Source of the DNA: Vibrio celticus
GTDB taxonomy: Bacteria; Pseudomonadota; Gammaproteobacteria; Enterobacterales; Vibrionaceae
Direction of reading: 5' to 3'
Length of the DNA stretch: 64,000 nt
NCBI RefSeq assembly: GCF_024347335.1
Contig: NZ_AP025464.1
Span: forward strand, 1,952,908 to 2,016,907
Shown: in pieces, positions 46,464 to 54,961 of the stretch
How the letters are laid out: each line of letters begins with the position of its first letter
Position numbering within the stretch: the stretch's first letter is position 1
Translations under genes and position numbers: made by a program
The notes under the pieces: model-generated
What the model was told of the DNA's origin: nothing
Database searches by the model: none
Seen by the model: only the letters and a program-made list of their open reading frames with translations

Positions 46464-47395
46464 CAGTTTATTTCTCCTGCCAACTTGTCACCTAAGTGCT
46501 CCATGGCGTAATCAATGAATACACGCAATCGAGCGGGCATGTACTTGGTTTGAGCAAACTGCATCGCAATCGCACCATGGTAATTACTCTTGATGGTCCA
46601 ATCTTCCAACACTTGTACTACAGACCCTTCAGCCAACGCATCTTGAATCACGAAGTCATGGAAAATACCGACGCCTAGACCTTCTTTCACACCTTTCAGT
46701 CGCATCTGCGAGTGGTTCACAGCGTAACGTCCACTGACGGGTACTGTGTGAAATTCATCATCTTTAAGAAAATCCCAAATGTGATCTTTGTCTGTCTCTG
46801 CAAGATACAAACAGTCGTGTTCAGACAGCTCGGTAGGGTGGTGAGGAATCCCCTTGGCATCTAAATAGTCAGGGCTTGCACACAACACTAGGTTTGTTTT
46901 TCCTAACTCTTTTAATACTAAGCTCTCGTCGGGCTTATCGGTCAGGCGGAAAGCGATGTCGATGCCCTGACGTAAAATATCGATGTCGCCGTCAGCCGCT
47001 CTTAGCTTGAGTTGAATCTCTGGATACTGATTTAAAAATGGAACAACAAAAGGCTGTAGCACTGAGTTCAAGAAGGCTTCAGGCGCCGCTACTGTTATAG
47101 AGCCTGCAGGCTCAGTATGGTCGGAGGTAGACAGCTCAACCGCTTGTTGCGCCGCATTAATCATGACCACGCTTTGGTCGTATACCAACTGGCCTGCTTG
47201 CGTGATGATCAATGTACGAGTGGTACGTTCAAACAGCTTTACTGAGAGTGCTTTTTCTAGACGTGTGATCAATTTACTCAACGCTGAAGGTGTCACGCCT
47301 AGCTGCTTTGCTGCGGCGGTAAAGCTACCTTCATTCACAACTAAGATAAACGAGGCGAGATCGGGAAGTAGGGCGATGAGTTTTGGGTTAATCAT
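46463..47395 (-). CDS. LysR-family regulator
   Basis: 310 residues. Winged helix with NEGSFTAAAKQLGVTPSALS and KLITRLEKALSVKLFERTTR, then an effector domain. Belongs to the AaeR/CrgA-like branch by its RTTRTLIIT wing. It overlaps by one base with the VOC gene downstream, a pair that may be regulated together. Confidence 0.85.
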   Translation of the reverse strand: MINPKLIALLPDLASFILVVNEGSFTAAAKQLGVTPSALSKLITRLEKALSVKLFERTTRTLIITQAGQLVYDQSVVMINAAQQAVELSTSDHTEPAGSITVAAPEAFLNSVLQPFVVPFLNQYPEIQLKLRAADGDIDILRQGIDIAFRLTDKPDESLVLKELGKTNLVLCASPDYLDAKGIPHHPTELSEHDCLYLAETDKDHIWDFLKDDEFHTVPVSGRYAVNHSQMRLKGVKEGLGVGIFHDFVIQDALAEGSVVQVLEDWTIKSNYHGAIAMQFAQTKYMPARLRVFIDYAMEHLGDKLAGEIN

Positions 47396-47850
47396 AAGTA
47401 TCCAGTTAGACTGATTTCAACGGTGGCCATAACCTTGATTGTGAGTGATCTCTTCTGATTTGTGAATCAATTTCATTAATTGCTTAGCGTGATTGCTCTG
47501 ATAGGTTGTTGTGTTTGAGGCTCATCTGTATAGCGGCGTTGCTGGTGCGCATTCTGAGATGAAAAATTGATATTTGATATGAAAGTGAAATTAGACGGAA
47601 ATTAAAGGTGATTTGGCGTTTAAAAGAGCAAGTGAAGGGCGTTAATGTGCCCTGTGTCACTGGGATGAACTATTATTCATGCCTGTGATTCATTAATGTT
47701 TTTCCAACTAGAGGGATAATCGGAACGGGGATGTTCAACTAGAATATAGGCATAAGTTTTACAGTGTAAATGATCGTGTTGAGATCGTTTACATCCCTAT
47801 ATAAAGCGGCGCGCGATGCTGCTAAATAATAACTAGGAAGGAATGAGACA
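47396..47850. other. Divergent region between LysR and kbl
   Basis: About 455 bases without genes. It contains the perfect-spacing palindrome at 47765-47793 described separately and the strong ribosome site of kbl. Confidence 0.5.
47765..47793. promoter_or_regulatory. Palindromic operator candidate upstream of kbl
   Basis: TGTAAATGATC and GATCGTTTACA form an inverted repeat (one mismatch in 11) with a seven-base spacer, ending 57 bases before the kbl ATG and just before TATATAAA. The size and symmetry suit a dimeric repressor or activator. No regulator can be named. Confidence 0.6.
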
Positions 47851-49044
47851 ATGTCTTCTGCATTTTACCAACAGATTCAAACTCAAATCGAAGAAGTTAA
47901 AGAAGAAGGTCTTTACAAGTCTGAGCGCATTATTACTTCTGCACAAAAAGCAGCGGTTTCTATCTCGACTGGTGAAGAAGTACTAAACTTCTGTGCAAAC
48001 AACTACTTAGGTCTTGCTAACCACCCAGCTCTTATCGAAGCAGCTAAAGATGGTATGGATCAGCACGGTTTTGGTATGGCTTCAGTACGTTTCATCTGTG
48101 GTACTCAAGATTCTCACAAAGAACTAGAGCAAAAGCTTTCTACGTTCCTAGGTAAAGAAGACACTATCCTTTACACATCTTGTTTTGATGCAAACGCTGG
48201 TTTGTTCGAAACAATTCTAGGTAAAGAAGACGCAATCATCTCTGACGCACTAAACCACGCATCTATCATCGATGGCGTTCGTCTGTGTAAAGCAATGCGT
48301 TTCCGTTACTCGAACAACAACATGGAAGAGCTAGAGCAGCAACTTATCGCAGCTAAAGAAGCTGGCGCTCGTCACACACTAATCGTAACCGACGGTGTGT
48401 TCTCAATGGACGGCGTAGTGGCTAACCTTCCTGCTATCTGTGACCTTGCAGACAAGTACGACGCACTAGTAATGGTTGATGACTCTCACGCAGTGGGCTT
48501 CATGGGCGAAAACGGAGCGGGCACTCACGAGTTCCACAACGTTGTAGACCGTATCGATATCATCACTGGTACTCTTGGTAAAGCAATGGGTGGCGCTTCA
48601 GGCGGTTACACTTCTGGTAAGAAAGAAGTGATCGATTGGCTACGTCAGCGTTCTCGTCCATACCTATTCTCTAACTCTGTTGCACCAGCAATCGTATCTG
48701 CGTCTATCCGTGTTCTAGATCTTCTTGCGGAATCAGGCGACCTACGCACTCAACTATGGGAAAACTCTGCTCACTTCCGTACTCGAATGGAAGAAGCTGG
48801 TTTCACTATGGGCGGTGCAGACCACGCAATCATCCCAATCATGCTTGGTGATGCAAAAGTAGCGGCTGAGTTCGCTGAGCGCGCACTAGAGAAAGGCATC
48901 TACGTTGTAGGTTTCTCTTTCCCTGTAGTACCAAAAGGTCAAGCTCGTATCCGTACGCAAATGTCTGCTGCACACTCTCGTGAGCAACTAGACCGCGCAA
49001 TCGATGCGTTCATCCAAGTTGGTAAAGACATGGGTATCATCTAA
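47851..49044 (+). CDS. kbl: Glycine C-acetyltransferase (2-amino-3-ketobutyrate CoA ligase)
   Basis: A PLP enzyme of 397 residues converting 2-amino-3-ketobutyrate and CoA to glycine and acetyl-CoA, the second step of threonine breakdown. FCANNYLGLANHP, DDSHAVGFMGENGAGTHE and the PLP-lysine motif GTLGKAMGGASGGY are clear. Highly codon-biased, which suggests strong expression. Ribosome site AGGAAGGA. In the order kbl-tdh, as in most gammaproteobacteria. Confidence 0.96.
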   Translation: MSSAFYQQIQTQIEEVKEEGLYKSERIITSAQKAAVSISTGEEVLNFCANNYLGLANHPALIEAAKDGMDQHGFGMASVRFICGTQDSHKELEQKLSTFLGKEDTILYTSCFDANAGLFETILGKEDAIISDALNHASIIDGVRLCKAMRFRYSNNNMEELEQQLIAAKEAGARHTLIVTDGVFSMDGVVANLPAICDLADKYDALVMVDDSHAVGFMGENGAGTHEFHNVVDRIDIITGTLGKAMGGASGGYTSGKKEVIDWLRQRSRPYLFSNSVAPAIVSASIRVLDLLAESGDLRTQLWENSAHFRTRMEEAGFTMGGADHAIIPIMLGDAKVAAEFAERALEKGIYVVGFSFPVVPKGQARIRTQMSAAHSREQLDRAIDAFIQVGKDMGII

Positions 49045-49154
49045 TTTAAAAGGGGTGCCACGAGCATCCTTTAATTAGATAGAGCAACACCCAGTAGAAC
49101 ATATAGATTTTTGATTCTCGCCTTACAGTTAGGCGAGATGAACTAGGTAAAATT

Positions 49155-50186
49155 ATGAAAATTAAAGCACTTTCTAAGCTTAAGCCTGAAGAAGGCATTT
49201 GGATGACCGAGGTTGAAAAACCTGAAATGGGTCATAATGATCTTCTTATTCGTATTAAGAAAACCGCAATTTGTGGTACTGACGTACATATCTACAACTG
49301 GGATGAGTGGTCACAAAACACAATTCCAGTACCTATGGTAGTAGGTCACGAATACGTGGGTGAAGTTGTTGGCATCGGCCAAGAAGTTCGTGGTTTTGAA
49401 ATCGGCGACCGTGTATCTGGCGAAGGTCACATCACATGTGGTCACTGTCGTAACTGTCGTGGCGGCCGTACTCACCTTTGTCGTAACACAACAGGTGTTG
49501 GTGTTAACCGCACTGGTGCGTTCTCTGAGTTCCTTGTGATCCCTGCGTTCAACGCATTTAAGATCCCTGCAGAAATCTCTGACGATCTAGCTTCAATCTT
49601 TGACCCGTTTGGTAACGCAGTACACACAGCACTTTCTTTCGACCTAGTAGGCGAAGACGTGCTAATTACTGGTGCTGGTCCAATCGGTATCATGGCTGCA
49701 GCTGTTGCTAAGCACGTTGGTGCTCGTCACGTTGTAATCACTGACGTAAACGAATACCGCCTAGATCTTGCTAAGAAAATGGGTGTGACTCGCGCAGTAA
49801 ACGTGATGGAAGAGAAGCTTGAAGACGTAATGTCTGATCTTGGCATGACTGAAGGCTTCGATGTAGGCCTAGAAATGTCTGGTAACCCATCTGCGTTCAA
49901 CAGCATGCTGACTAACATGAACCACGGCGGTAAGATCTCTCTACTAGGTATTCCACCATCAGACATGGCAGTAGATTGGAACCAAGTCATCTTTAAAGGC
50001 TTGGTTATCAAAGGTATCTACGGTCGTGAGATGTTCGAAACTTGGTACAAGATGGCTTCTTTGATTCAATCTGGCCTAGATTTAACGCCAATTATCACGC
50101 ATCACTTCAAGGTTGATGACTTCCAAGCAGGCTTCGACGCTATGCGTAGCGGGCTTTCTGGCAAAGTTATCCTTGATTGGGAATAA
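49155..50186 (+). CDS. tdh: L-threonine 3-dehydrogenase
   Basis: A zinc alcohol-dehydrogenase-type enzyme, 343 residues, oxidising threonine to 2-amino-3-ketobutyrate with NAD. Catalytic-zinc Cys40 in ICGTDVHI, GHEYVGEV, the structural-zinc cysteines in CGHCRNCRGGRTHLC and the NAD loop GAGPIGIMAA are present. Its product feeds the preceding Kbl enzyme. It is the last backbone gene before an island. Confidence 0.96.
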   Translation: MKIKALSKLKPEEGIWMTEVEKPEMGHNDLLIRIKKTAICGTDVHIYNWDEWSQNTIPVPMVVGHEYVGEVVGIGQEVRGFEIGDRVSGEGHITCGHCRNCRGGRTHLCRNTTGVGVNRTGAFSEFLVIPAFNAFKIPAEISDDLASIFDPFGNAVHTALSFDLVGEDVLITGAGPIGIMAAAVAKHVGARHVVITDVNEYRLDLAKKMGVTRAVNVMEEKLEDVMSDLGMTEGFDVGLEMSGNPSAFNSMLTNMNHGGKISLLGIPPSDMAVDWNQVIFKGLVIKGIYGREMFETWYKMASLIQSGLDLTPIITHHFKVDDFQAGFDAMRSGLSGKVILDWE

Positions 50187-50281
50187 GTGAAATAGCACTA
50201 AATCGTCAGCCCAAATTCGTGATGCTCTATCACTAAGAAAACGGCATTTAGTGGTATAAAAACGTATGTTTTGGGGTTCAG

Positions 50282-50326
50282 TTTGCCCCAATTTTGCCCC
50301 AAAGCAAAAATCCAATTTGCCCCAAA
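50282..50326. repeat. Three TTTGCCCCAA direct repeats after tdh
   Basis: Copies at 50282-50291, 50293-50302 and 50316-50325, about 100 bases after the tdh stop. The spacing looks like an integrase binding or attachment site, at the point where the backbone gives way to the island. Confidence 0.6.
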
Positions 50327-50587
50327 GACCTATATGGAATCCACGTATTTACAAAGCGACGAACCATAAAAGTTAAGATGCGGTCGTATATTCGGTTTCT
50401 GTTGGGGGAGCTACCCCCTAACCTTTGATGTTTGCGCACCTACTGACCTATTCAGTTAGGCAGTTTTAGAAAACATTACACTTCGGTCAGGTTCTCAGTA
50501 GGTTGGTCTTACCTATTATGCATCATCATTTTGTAAAATTTGGTACTGCGTTAAACTTAAACTGTTGCTGGTATTGATTGATATTTT

Positions 50588-51397
50588 GGGTTTTGTCGCA
50601 AAGTTATGCTGATGTACAAGCGTACTGATTTCCAGATGCAACTAGTCTGCAAGCGCGTAAAATTCATCCCAAACGGATAAACCATCAGGATTGTCGAGTT
50701 GCCCATTTTTAATCATCGACCACAGCTCTATTCCCGCTAAAGTCGCTTTTGCACCTTCGTCAGATTTCCAACCCAGTGCTTGGTTCATTTTCCCTTTTAC
50801 TCTGCGGTGGCTCTGCTCAACAATATTGTTCAGATACTTAACCTGAAGCACTTCAATCAGGTTGAGTATCCTACCAGTCAACCAAAGTTGGACGTTGATA
50901 TTATGTAGCGCTAACGCGTTGGCACCACTCTTATCGGTCACGACTTTCTCAGGTAAGCCATTATAACCTATTGCCTTGGTGAAAAAGGCACGAGCAGCTT
51001 TCTCGTCACGACGATCGCACAGTAAAAAATCAATAATACAGCCGTACTTATCGACGGCCCGGTAGTAATACTTCCACTGACCTTTGACGTTAATGTAAGT
51101 CTCGTCCATCCGCCACGAAGCCGCGACAGGTTTCTTTCTTCCACGAGCTCGATGCTCCAGCAATGGCGCATATTTGATGACCCACCGGTTGATGGTTGAG
51201 TGATCAGTATCGATACCTCGTTCAGCTAATATCTCTTCGATTTCACGGTAGCTGAGTTTATAAGAAACGTAATAGCGAATGGCCTGAAGGATGATGCAGG
51301 AAGGAAAGTGGCGACCGGAAAAGTTGATAGTCATAAGGTAGGAGGTAATGAGCACTGGCTGAGATCCTAACTCAACATCCAGTTTGCGACAAAACCC
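50588..51397 (-). mobile_element. IS6-family insertion sequence, left copy
   Basis: 810 bases with ends GGGTTTTGTCGCAAA and its complement, typical of IS6/IS26-like elements. Flanks GATATTTT and GATATATC share only five leading bases, so the eight-base target duplication is not intact. The transposase reads on the minus strand. A near-identical copy in the other orientation begins at 63577. Confidence 0.88.
50642..51334 (-). CDS. IS6-family transposase
   Basis: 230 residues from the ATG matching the second copy (MTINFSGRHFP). DDE residues in WRMDETYINVKGQWKYYYRA (first Asp), VTDKSGANALAL (second) and NNIVEQSHRRVKGKM (Glu). N-terminal helix-turn-helix SYREIEEILAERGI. Differs from the second copy by at least three residues in the compared part. 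Confidence 0.9.
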   Translation of the reverse strand: MTINFSGRHFPSCIILQAIRYYVSYKLSYREIEEILAERGIDTDHSTINRWVIKYAPLLEHRARGRKKPVAASWRMDETYINVKGQWKYYYRAVDKYGCIIDFLLCDRRDEKAARAFFTKAIGYNGLPEKVVTDKSGANALALHNINVQLWLTGRILNLIEVLQVKYLNNIVEQSHRRVKGKMNQALGWKSDEGAKATLAGIELWSMIKNGQLDNPDGLSVWDEFYALAD

Positions 51398-51399
51398 GA

Positions 51400-51534
51400 T
51401 ATATCTACGATTTAGCCTGTAGACTCAACCTCGGCGAGACCATCGAGCTTATTCCCGACATGCTCGACCCCAAAGACCTATTCGGGGTGATGCAATCGCT
51501 CGCACACAATTATGCCGTAGAGCATGCAGCATAG
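51400..51534 (+). pseudogene. 3' fragment of an unknown gene cut by IS6
   Basis: A frame running out of the IS6 end, YDLACRLNLGETIELIPDML and then DPKDLFGVMQSLAHNYAVEH, ends in a stop at 51532-51534. It has coding character but no start. I do not recognise the family. Confidence 0.45.
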
Positions 51535-51695
51535 CCTACCATTAAAGCGCTTTAATACTTACCCTTGCAGGGCGGTGATAATCTGTTGGCAGAACTTAAT
51601 TGTCGCCACAGGTAATACCCGCCCTCTAAGCTGCGCAACATGCAACTCTCCTCCACGTCAATACTGGTGCGCTACTTTTAAACGATGTTGCTCCT

Positions 51696-52646
51696 GTGAT
51701 GTTCGGCTGCTACTTCATCAGTGCCCTGCTGCTACCACTACTCACTCATTTTGGTTTAGCCGATTTTACCGGGGTGCTTATTAGCAAGCTTTTTATCAAA
51801 GCCTTTAACCTACCAGGACGAGCAGCCATTGACGCCTTGACCTCATGGGTCTCAGCCTCAAGTGTTGGCGTTATTATGACGGCAAGTCAGTACCGTAACG
51901 GAGGTTACAGCAAGCGTGAAGCGGCAATTGTAGCAACCAACTTCTCAATTGTCTCAATCACCTTTGCCTATGTGATCCTAAAGTTCGTCCACATGGAATC
52001 ACACTTTATTGCCTGGTACGGGTGCGTTCTGACCTGTGGCATAGTTTGCGCCATTATTATCTCACGCTTGCCACCGTTGAGATTGATTGACAACACTTTA
52101 ATTACAGGCGAACTAAAAAATCCCGACGACAATCACATCGACTATCAAGATTCACTGCTTCGTACCGCAGCCGAGCACGGTATGAAAAGAGCTGAGAAAG
52201 CAGGTAGTATCCAAACCATGCTTATCGATGCCTTGTACTTTGTGATTGATACCACCATAACGGTGATCCCGGCAATGATGGTTTTTGGTGGACTTGGTCT
52301 GTCTTTAATTGAATTTACTGGGATACTAAATATTGTCTCAACCCCGCTGGTCCCTTATCTTGAGCTACTTGGTATTCCAGAAGCTAGTGCGGCAGCAGCT
52401 GCCATCTGTAGTGGTTTTATTGATATTCTGATGCCAGTGATCCTAGGTAGCAGTATTGAGAGCGAGGTAGCTCGCTTTGTGATCGCAGGTGTCGCCGTAA
52501 ACCAACTTGTATTTATGAATGAAATTGCTGTGCTGATGCTCAAGGCCAAGATCGGCCTGTCCATTCCTAAAATTGCAGCGCTATGGCTGCTACGCGTATT
52601 AATTTCTATCCCATTAATGGCCCTTTGCGCCCACATGTTATTTTAG
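51696..52646 (+). CDS. YjiH/nucleoside-recognition-domain membrane protein, 5' truncated
   Basis: A polytopic membrane protein of 316 residues with two gate-like domains, as in YjiH and spore-maturation SpmA/B relatives: SWVSASSVGVIMTASQYRNGGYSKREAAIVATNFSI is cut here, see residues 50-85, and a second domain starts near 185 (VIPAMMVFGGLGLSLIE). The start is GTG without a clear ribosome site, and homology-like sequence (HVNTGALLLNDVAPV) continues upstream in frame to a stop at 51627, so the natural N-terminus has probably been lost beside the IS6 element. It is followed closely by a cysteine hydrolase gene. Likely a small-molecule transporter; function unproven. Confidence 0.65.
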   Translation: MMFGCYFISALLLPLLTHFGLADFTGVLISKLFIKAFNLPGRAAIDALTSWVSASSVGVIMTASQYRNGGYSKREAAIVATNFSIVSITFAYVILKFVHMESHFIAWYGCVLTCGIVCAIIISRLPPLRLIDNTLITGELKNPDDNHIDYQDSLLRTAAEHGMKRAEKAGSIQTMLIDALYFVIDTTITVIPAMMVFGGLGLSLIEFTGILNIVSTPLVPYLELLGIPEASAAAAAICSGFIDILMPVILGSSIESEVARFVIAGVAVNQLVFMNEIAVLMLKAKIGLSIPKIAALWLLRVLISIPLMALCAHMLF

Positions 52647-52657
52647 TGAGAATAAAG

Positions 52658-53281
52658 ATGAAAAAACAATTTATCGAAGGAAACCCTGCACTTATCGTAA
52701 TTGATGTTCAAGGCAAACTGTTTATTGAACGCGAACGTCCTATTCCGAATATGGAGCGGTATGACGAGCGTAAAGCCTTGGCCGGTGAGCTTATCAAGCA
52801 AGCGAGAGCCTGTAATATTCCAGTGATCTTTATCCAGGAAGTACACCGCGATAATCTAGTCGATTTTGGCCGCGAACTCGATGGTGCAGAGGATATTCAC
52901 TGCTTAGAAAGCAACCCAAACACTGCGATCTGTGCCGATGAAATTGATTTTCGTCCTGATGATTACCTTATCAAAAAACGCCGTTATTCTGCTTTTTTCG
53001 GTACGGATCTCGAGATCCTACTAAAAGGCCTCAAGGTTGATACACTGCTGCTTTGTGGGTGCCTAACCGATGTGTGCGTACACTACACCTTTGTTGATGG
53101 TCACCAGATGGATTACTACTGCCGCGTGGTAGAAGACTGTGTTGCTGGCTCCTCCCTAAAAGCCCACGAAGGTGCGCTTGAAGCGATGGAATACCTGCAA
53201 ACTGGTGCTGTTGCGACACTTGAAAAAGCAACTAATGAGATGCAGACTTTTGCTGTCAAACAAACGCAAATCGCATCCTAG
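52658..53281 (+). CDS. Isochorismatase-like cysteine hydrolase
   Basis: 207 residues of the amidohydrolase group that includes nicotinamidase and biuret hydrolase. Catalytic triad visible: Asp16 in VIDVQGK, Lys107 in LIKKRRYSAFFGT and Cys140 in CGCLTDVCV. The ATG at 52658 is the likely start; the frame is open further upstream. It lies 11 bases after the YjiH-like gene and upstream of a guanidine operon, so an amide or urea-type substrate is plausible, but this is inference. No riboswitch lies in front of this pair. Confidence 0.82.
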   Translation: MKKQFIEGNPALIVIDVQGKLFIERERPIPNMERYDERKALAGELIKQARACNIPVIFIQEVHRDNLVDFGRELDGAEDIHCLESNPNTAICADEIDFRPDDYLIKKRRYSAFFGTDLEILLKGLKVDTLLLCGCLTDVCVHYTFVDGHQMDYYCRVVEDCVAGSSLKAHEGALEAMEYLQTGAVATLEKATNEMQTFAVKQTQIAS

Positions 53282-53511
53282 CACAAAAAGTGGACGCCTT
53301 ACGGGGGCGCTGTTGCTTAAATCAATTGAACCTTTCGGTGTTCAGATGATCTGATCATTCATGACAGATTAAATGGGTGTTGTACTGGCGCTAGTTCTTG
53401 GTTTAGAAGTAGGGCTTGGGCATGAGAGTATGTCAGTGAGTGGGTTTCACTGTTCTGATCGTAAGATCCTGATTTAGTTCACTCGAATTACGCAACAAAG
53501 CCGATTTTGGT
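53282..53511. other. Intergenic stretch before the guanidine control region
   Basis: About 230 bases with no gene and no clear terminator after the cysteine hydrolase. Confidence 0.4.
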
Positions 53512-53528
53512 TGCACCTAACTAGTGCC
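53512..53528. promoter_or_regulatory. NtrC-like enhancer site
   Basis: TGCAC-CTAACTA-GTGCC matches the NtrC consensus TGCAC(Y-N5-R)GTGCA in spacing and in all but one base. It is centred about 116 bases upstream of the transcription start expected from the sigma-54 promoter. A second half-site, TTGCACCAA, follows at 53530. Confidence 0.6.
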
Positions 53529-53609
53529 TTTGCACCAAGATGGGGATATCTAGAACGGAGATGTAAATCAATAATTGCTTTAATCATTGATTTTATATGT
53601 TTTTATAGT

Positions 53610-53625
53610 TGGCATGAGGTTTGCT
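53610..53625 (+). promoter_or_regulatory. Sigma-54 (-24/-12) promoter of the guanidine operon
   Basis: TGGCATG-AGGT-TTGCT has the invariant GG-N10-GC and agrees with the consensus TGGCACG-N4-TTGCW except for one T. Transcription would start near 53636, placing the whole riboswitch in the leader. Confidence 0.75.
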
Positions 53626-53697
53626 TGATTATTGTAAGTTTACAAGAGCGCAAAGCTAGTTGGTATCGCTGTCAACCTAGCTCACAATGTGGAAAAT

Positions 53698-53790
53698 AGA
53701 CATCTAGGGTTCCGGCTGTGTAATCAGTGTCTGGGTCGAGAGTTGTCAACCTCGCAGGAGGTCACACGGAGGGATAGAAGCCCGGGAGAT
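53698..53790 (+). ncRNA. Guanidine-I (ykkC) riboswitch
   Basis: The conserved blocks of the ykkC class occur in order: CTAGGGTTCCGGC at 53704, CTGGGTCGAGAG at 53731, ACACGGAGGGATAGAAGC at 53764 and CCCGGGAGA at 53781. The aptamer binds guanidinium and turns on expression. It precedes the binding-protein gene of a guanidine import and degradation operon, as expected. No classic terminator follows; TCTC near 53815 could pair with the GAGA end of the aptamer, so control may act by another alternative structure. Confidence rests on the near-perfect motif. Confidence 0.93.
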
Positions 53791-53854
53791 TAAACCAAAC
53801 CAATTGGTTGCGTCTCTTGTGTTGATATTTAGTGACCTCATGGAGGAGATCCCT

Positions 53855-54928
53855 GTGAAAGCTCAAATCAAAAAAAGCCTAGTCGCATCTGTTGTCGGTA
53901 CTACGTTACTCGCATCCACTTTTTCACCAATCGCACTAGCTCAAGAGAAAGAGAAGTTCACCCTGGCTTGGTCTATCTACGTCGGATGGATGCCATGGGA
54001 CTATGCAGACCACTCTGGAATCTTAGATAAATGGGCTGACAAGTACGGCATTGAAATCGATGTTGTGCAGGTTAATGACTACATTGAATCCATCAACCAG
54101 TTCACTACAGGTCAGTTCGATGCGACCGTTATGACCAACATGGATGCATTGACGATTCCAGCAGCCAGTGGTGTTGACTCTACTGCTCTCGTCGTTGGTG
54201 ACTTCTCGAACGGTAACGACGGCATTGTCCTTAAAGGGGACAAAAAGTTAGAAGACCTGAAAGGCCAGTCGATTAACCTTGTCGAGCTAAGTGTCTCTCA
54301 CTACCTGATGGCTCGCGCACTCGAAAGTGTGGGCATGAGTGAGCGAGATGTCAGAGTGGTGAACACTTCGGATGCTGACCTTGTGGCAGCGTTCAGCACT
54401 AGTCAAGTCACTTCGGTTGTCACCTGGAACCCGCTACTGAACGAAATCACGTCGCAGCCAGACACGTCTTTTGTTTTCAACTCTTCTGATATTCCTGGCG
54501 AAATCATCGACCTGTTAGTCGTAAATACTGACACCTTAGAAAGTAACCCTGCTTTAGGTAAAGCGTTGACGGGCGCTTGGTATGAGATCATGTCAATCAT
54601 GCAATCATCAGAGCAGGGTGACGAAGCCAAATTTTATATGGCTCATTCATCGGGTACCGACCTCGATGGCTACAAGTCACAGCTGCAAGCCACCAACATG
54701 TTCTACTCAGCAGATGAAGCGGTGAGCTTTACGCAAAGCCCTAAACTCGCAGCGACGATGCAGAAAGTCAGTGAGTTTTCATTTGAGCATGGTCTATTGG
54801 GTGAAGGCGCTCCTGATGCGGGCTTTATTGGTGTCGAAACACCAGCAGGCGTTTATGGCGACCCAAGCAACGTTAAGCTTCGATTTACCTCTGAATACAT
54901 GCAGATGGCAGCAGATAACAAGCTGTAA
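53855..54928 (+). CDS. ABC transporter solute-binding protein, guanidine operon
   Basis: A secreted binding protein of the NMT1/SsuA/nitrate-taurine type. The start is GTG 53855 with GGAGGAG six bases upstream, giving MKAQIKKSLVASVVGTTLLA as signal peptide (cleavage near ALAQ) and a 357-residue precursor. SIYVGWMPWDYADHSG and QVNDYIESINQFTTGQFDAT are typical of the urea-carboxylase-linked binding proteins, now believed to take up guanidine. First gene after the riboswitch. Confidence 0.88.
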   Translation: MKAQIKKSLVASVVGTTLLASTFSPIALAQEKEKFTLAWSIYVGWMPWDYADHSGILDKWADKYGIEIDVVQVNDYIESINQFTTGQFDATVMTNMDALTIPAASGVDSTALVVGDFSNGNDGIVLKGDKKLEDLKGQSINLVELSVSHYLMARALESVGMSERDVRVVNTSDADLVAAFSTSQVTSVVTWNPLLNEITSQPDTSFVFNSSDIPGEIIDLLVVNTDTLESNPALGKALTGAWYEIMSIMQSSEQGDEAKFYMAHSSGTDLDGYKSQLQATNMFYSADEAVSFTQSPKLAATMQKVSEFSFEHGLLGEGAPDAGFIGVETPAGVYGDPSNVKLRFTSEYMQMAADNKL

Positions 54929-54961
54929 TATCACCATTCGGTCGTTGTAAATGGAGCCGTT

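Noticed and set aside
53511..53699. 62-codon frame upstream of the riboswitch
   Set aside because: It has no ribosome site and overlaps the NtrC-like site, the sigma-54 promoter and the start of the riboswitch, so it is most likely chance.
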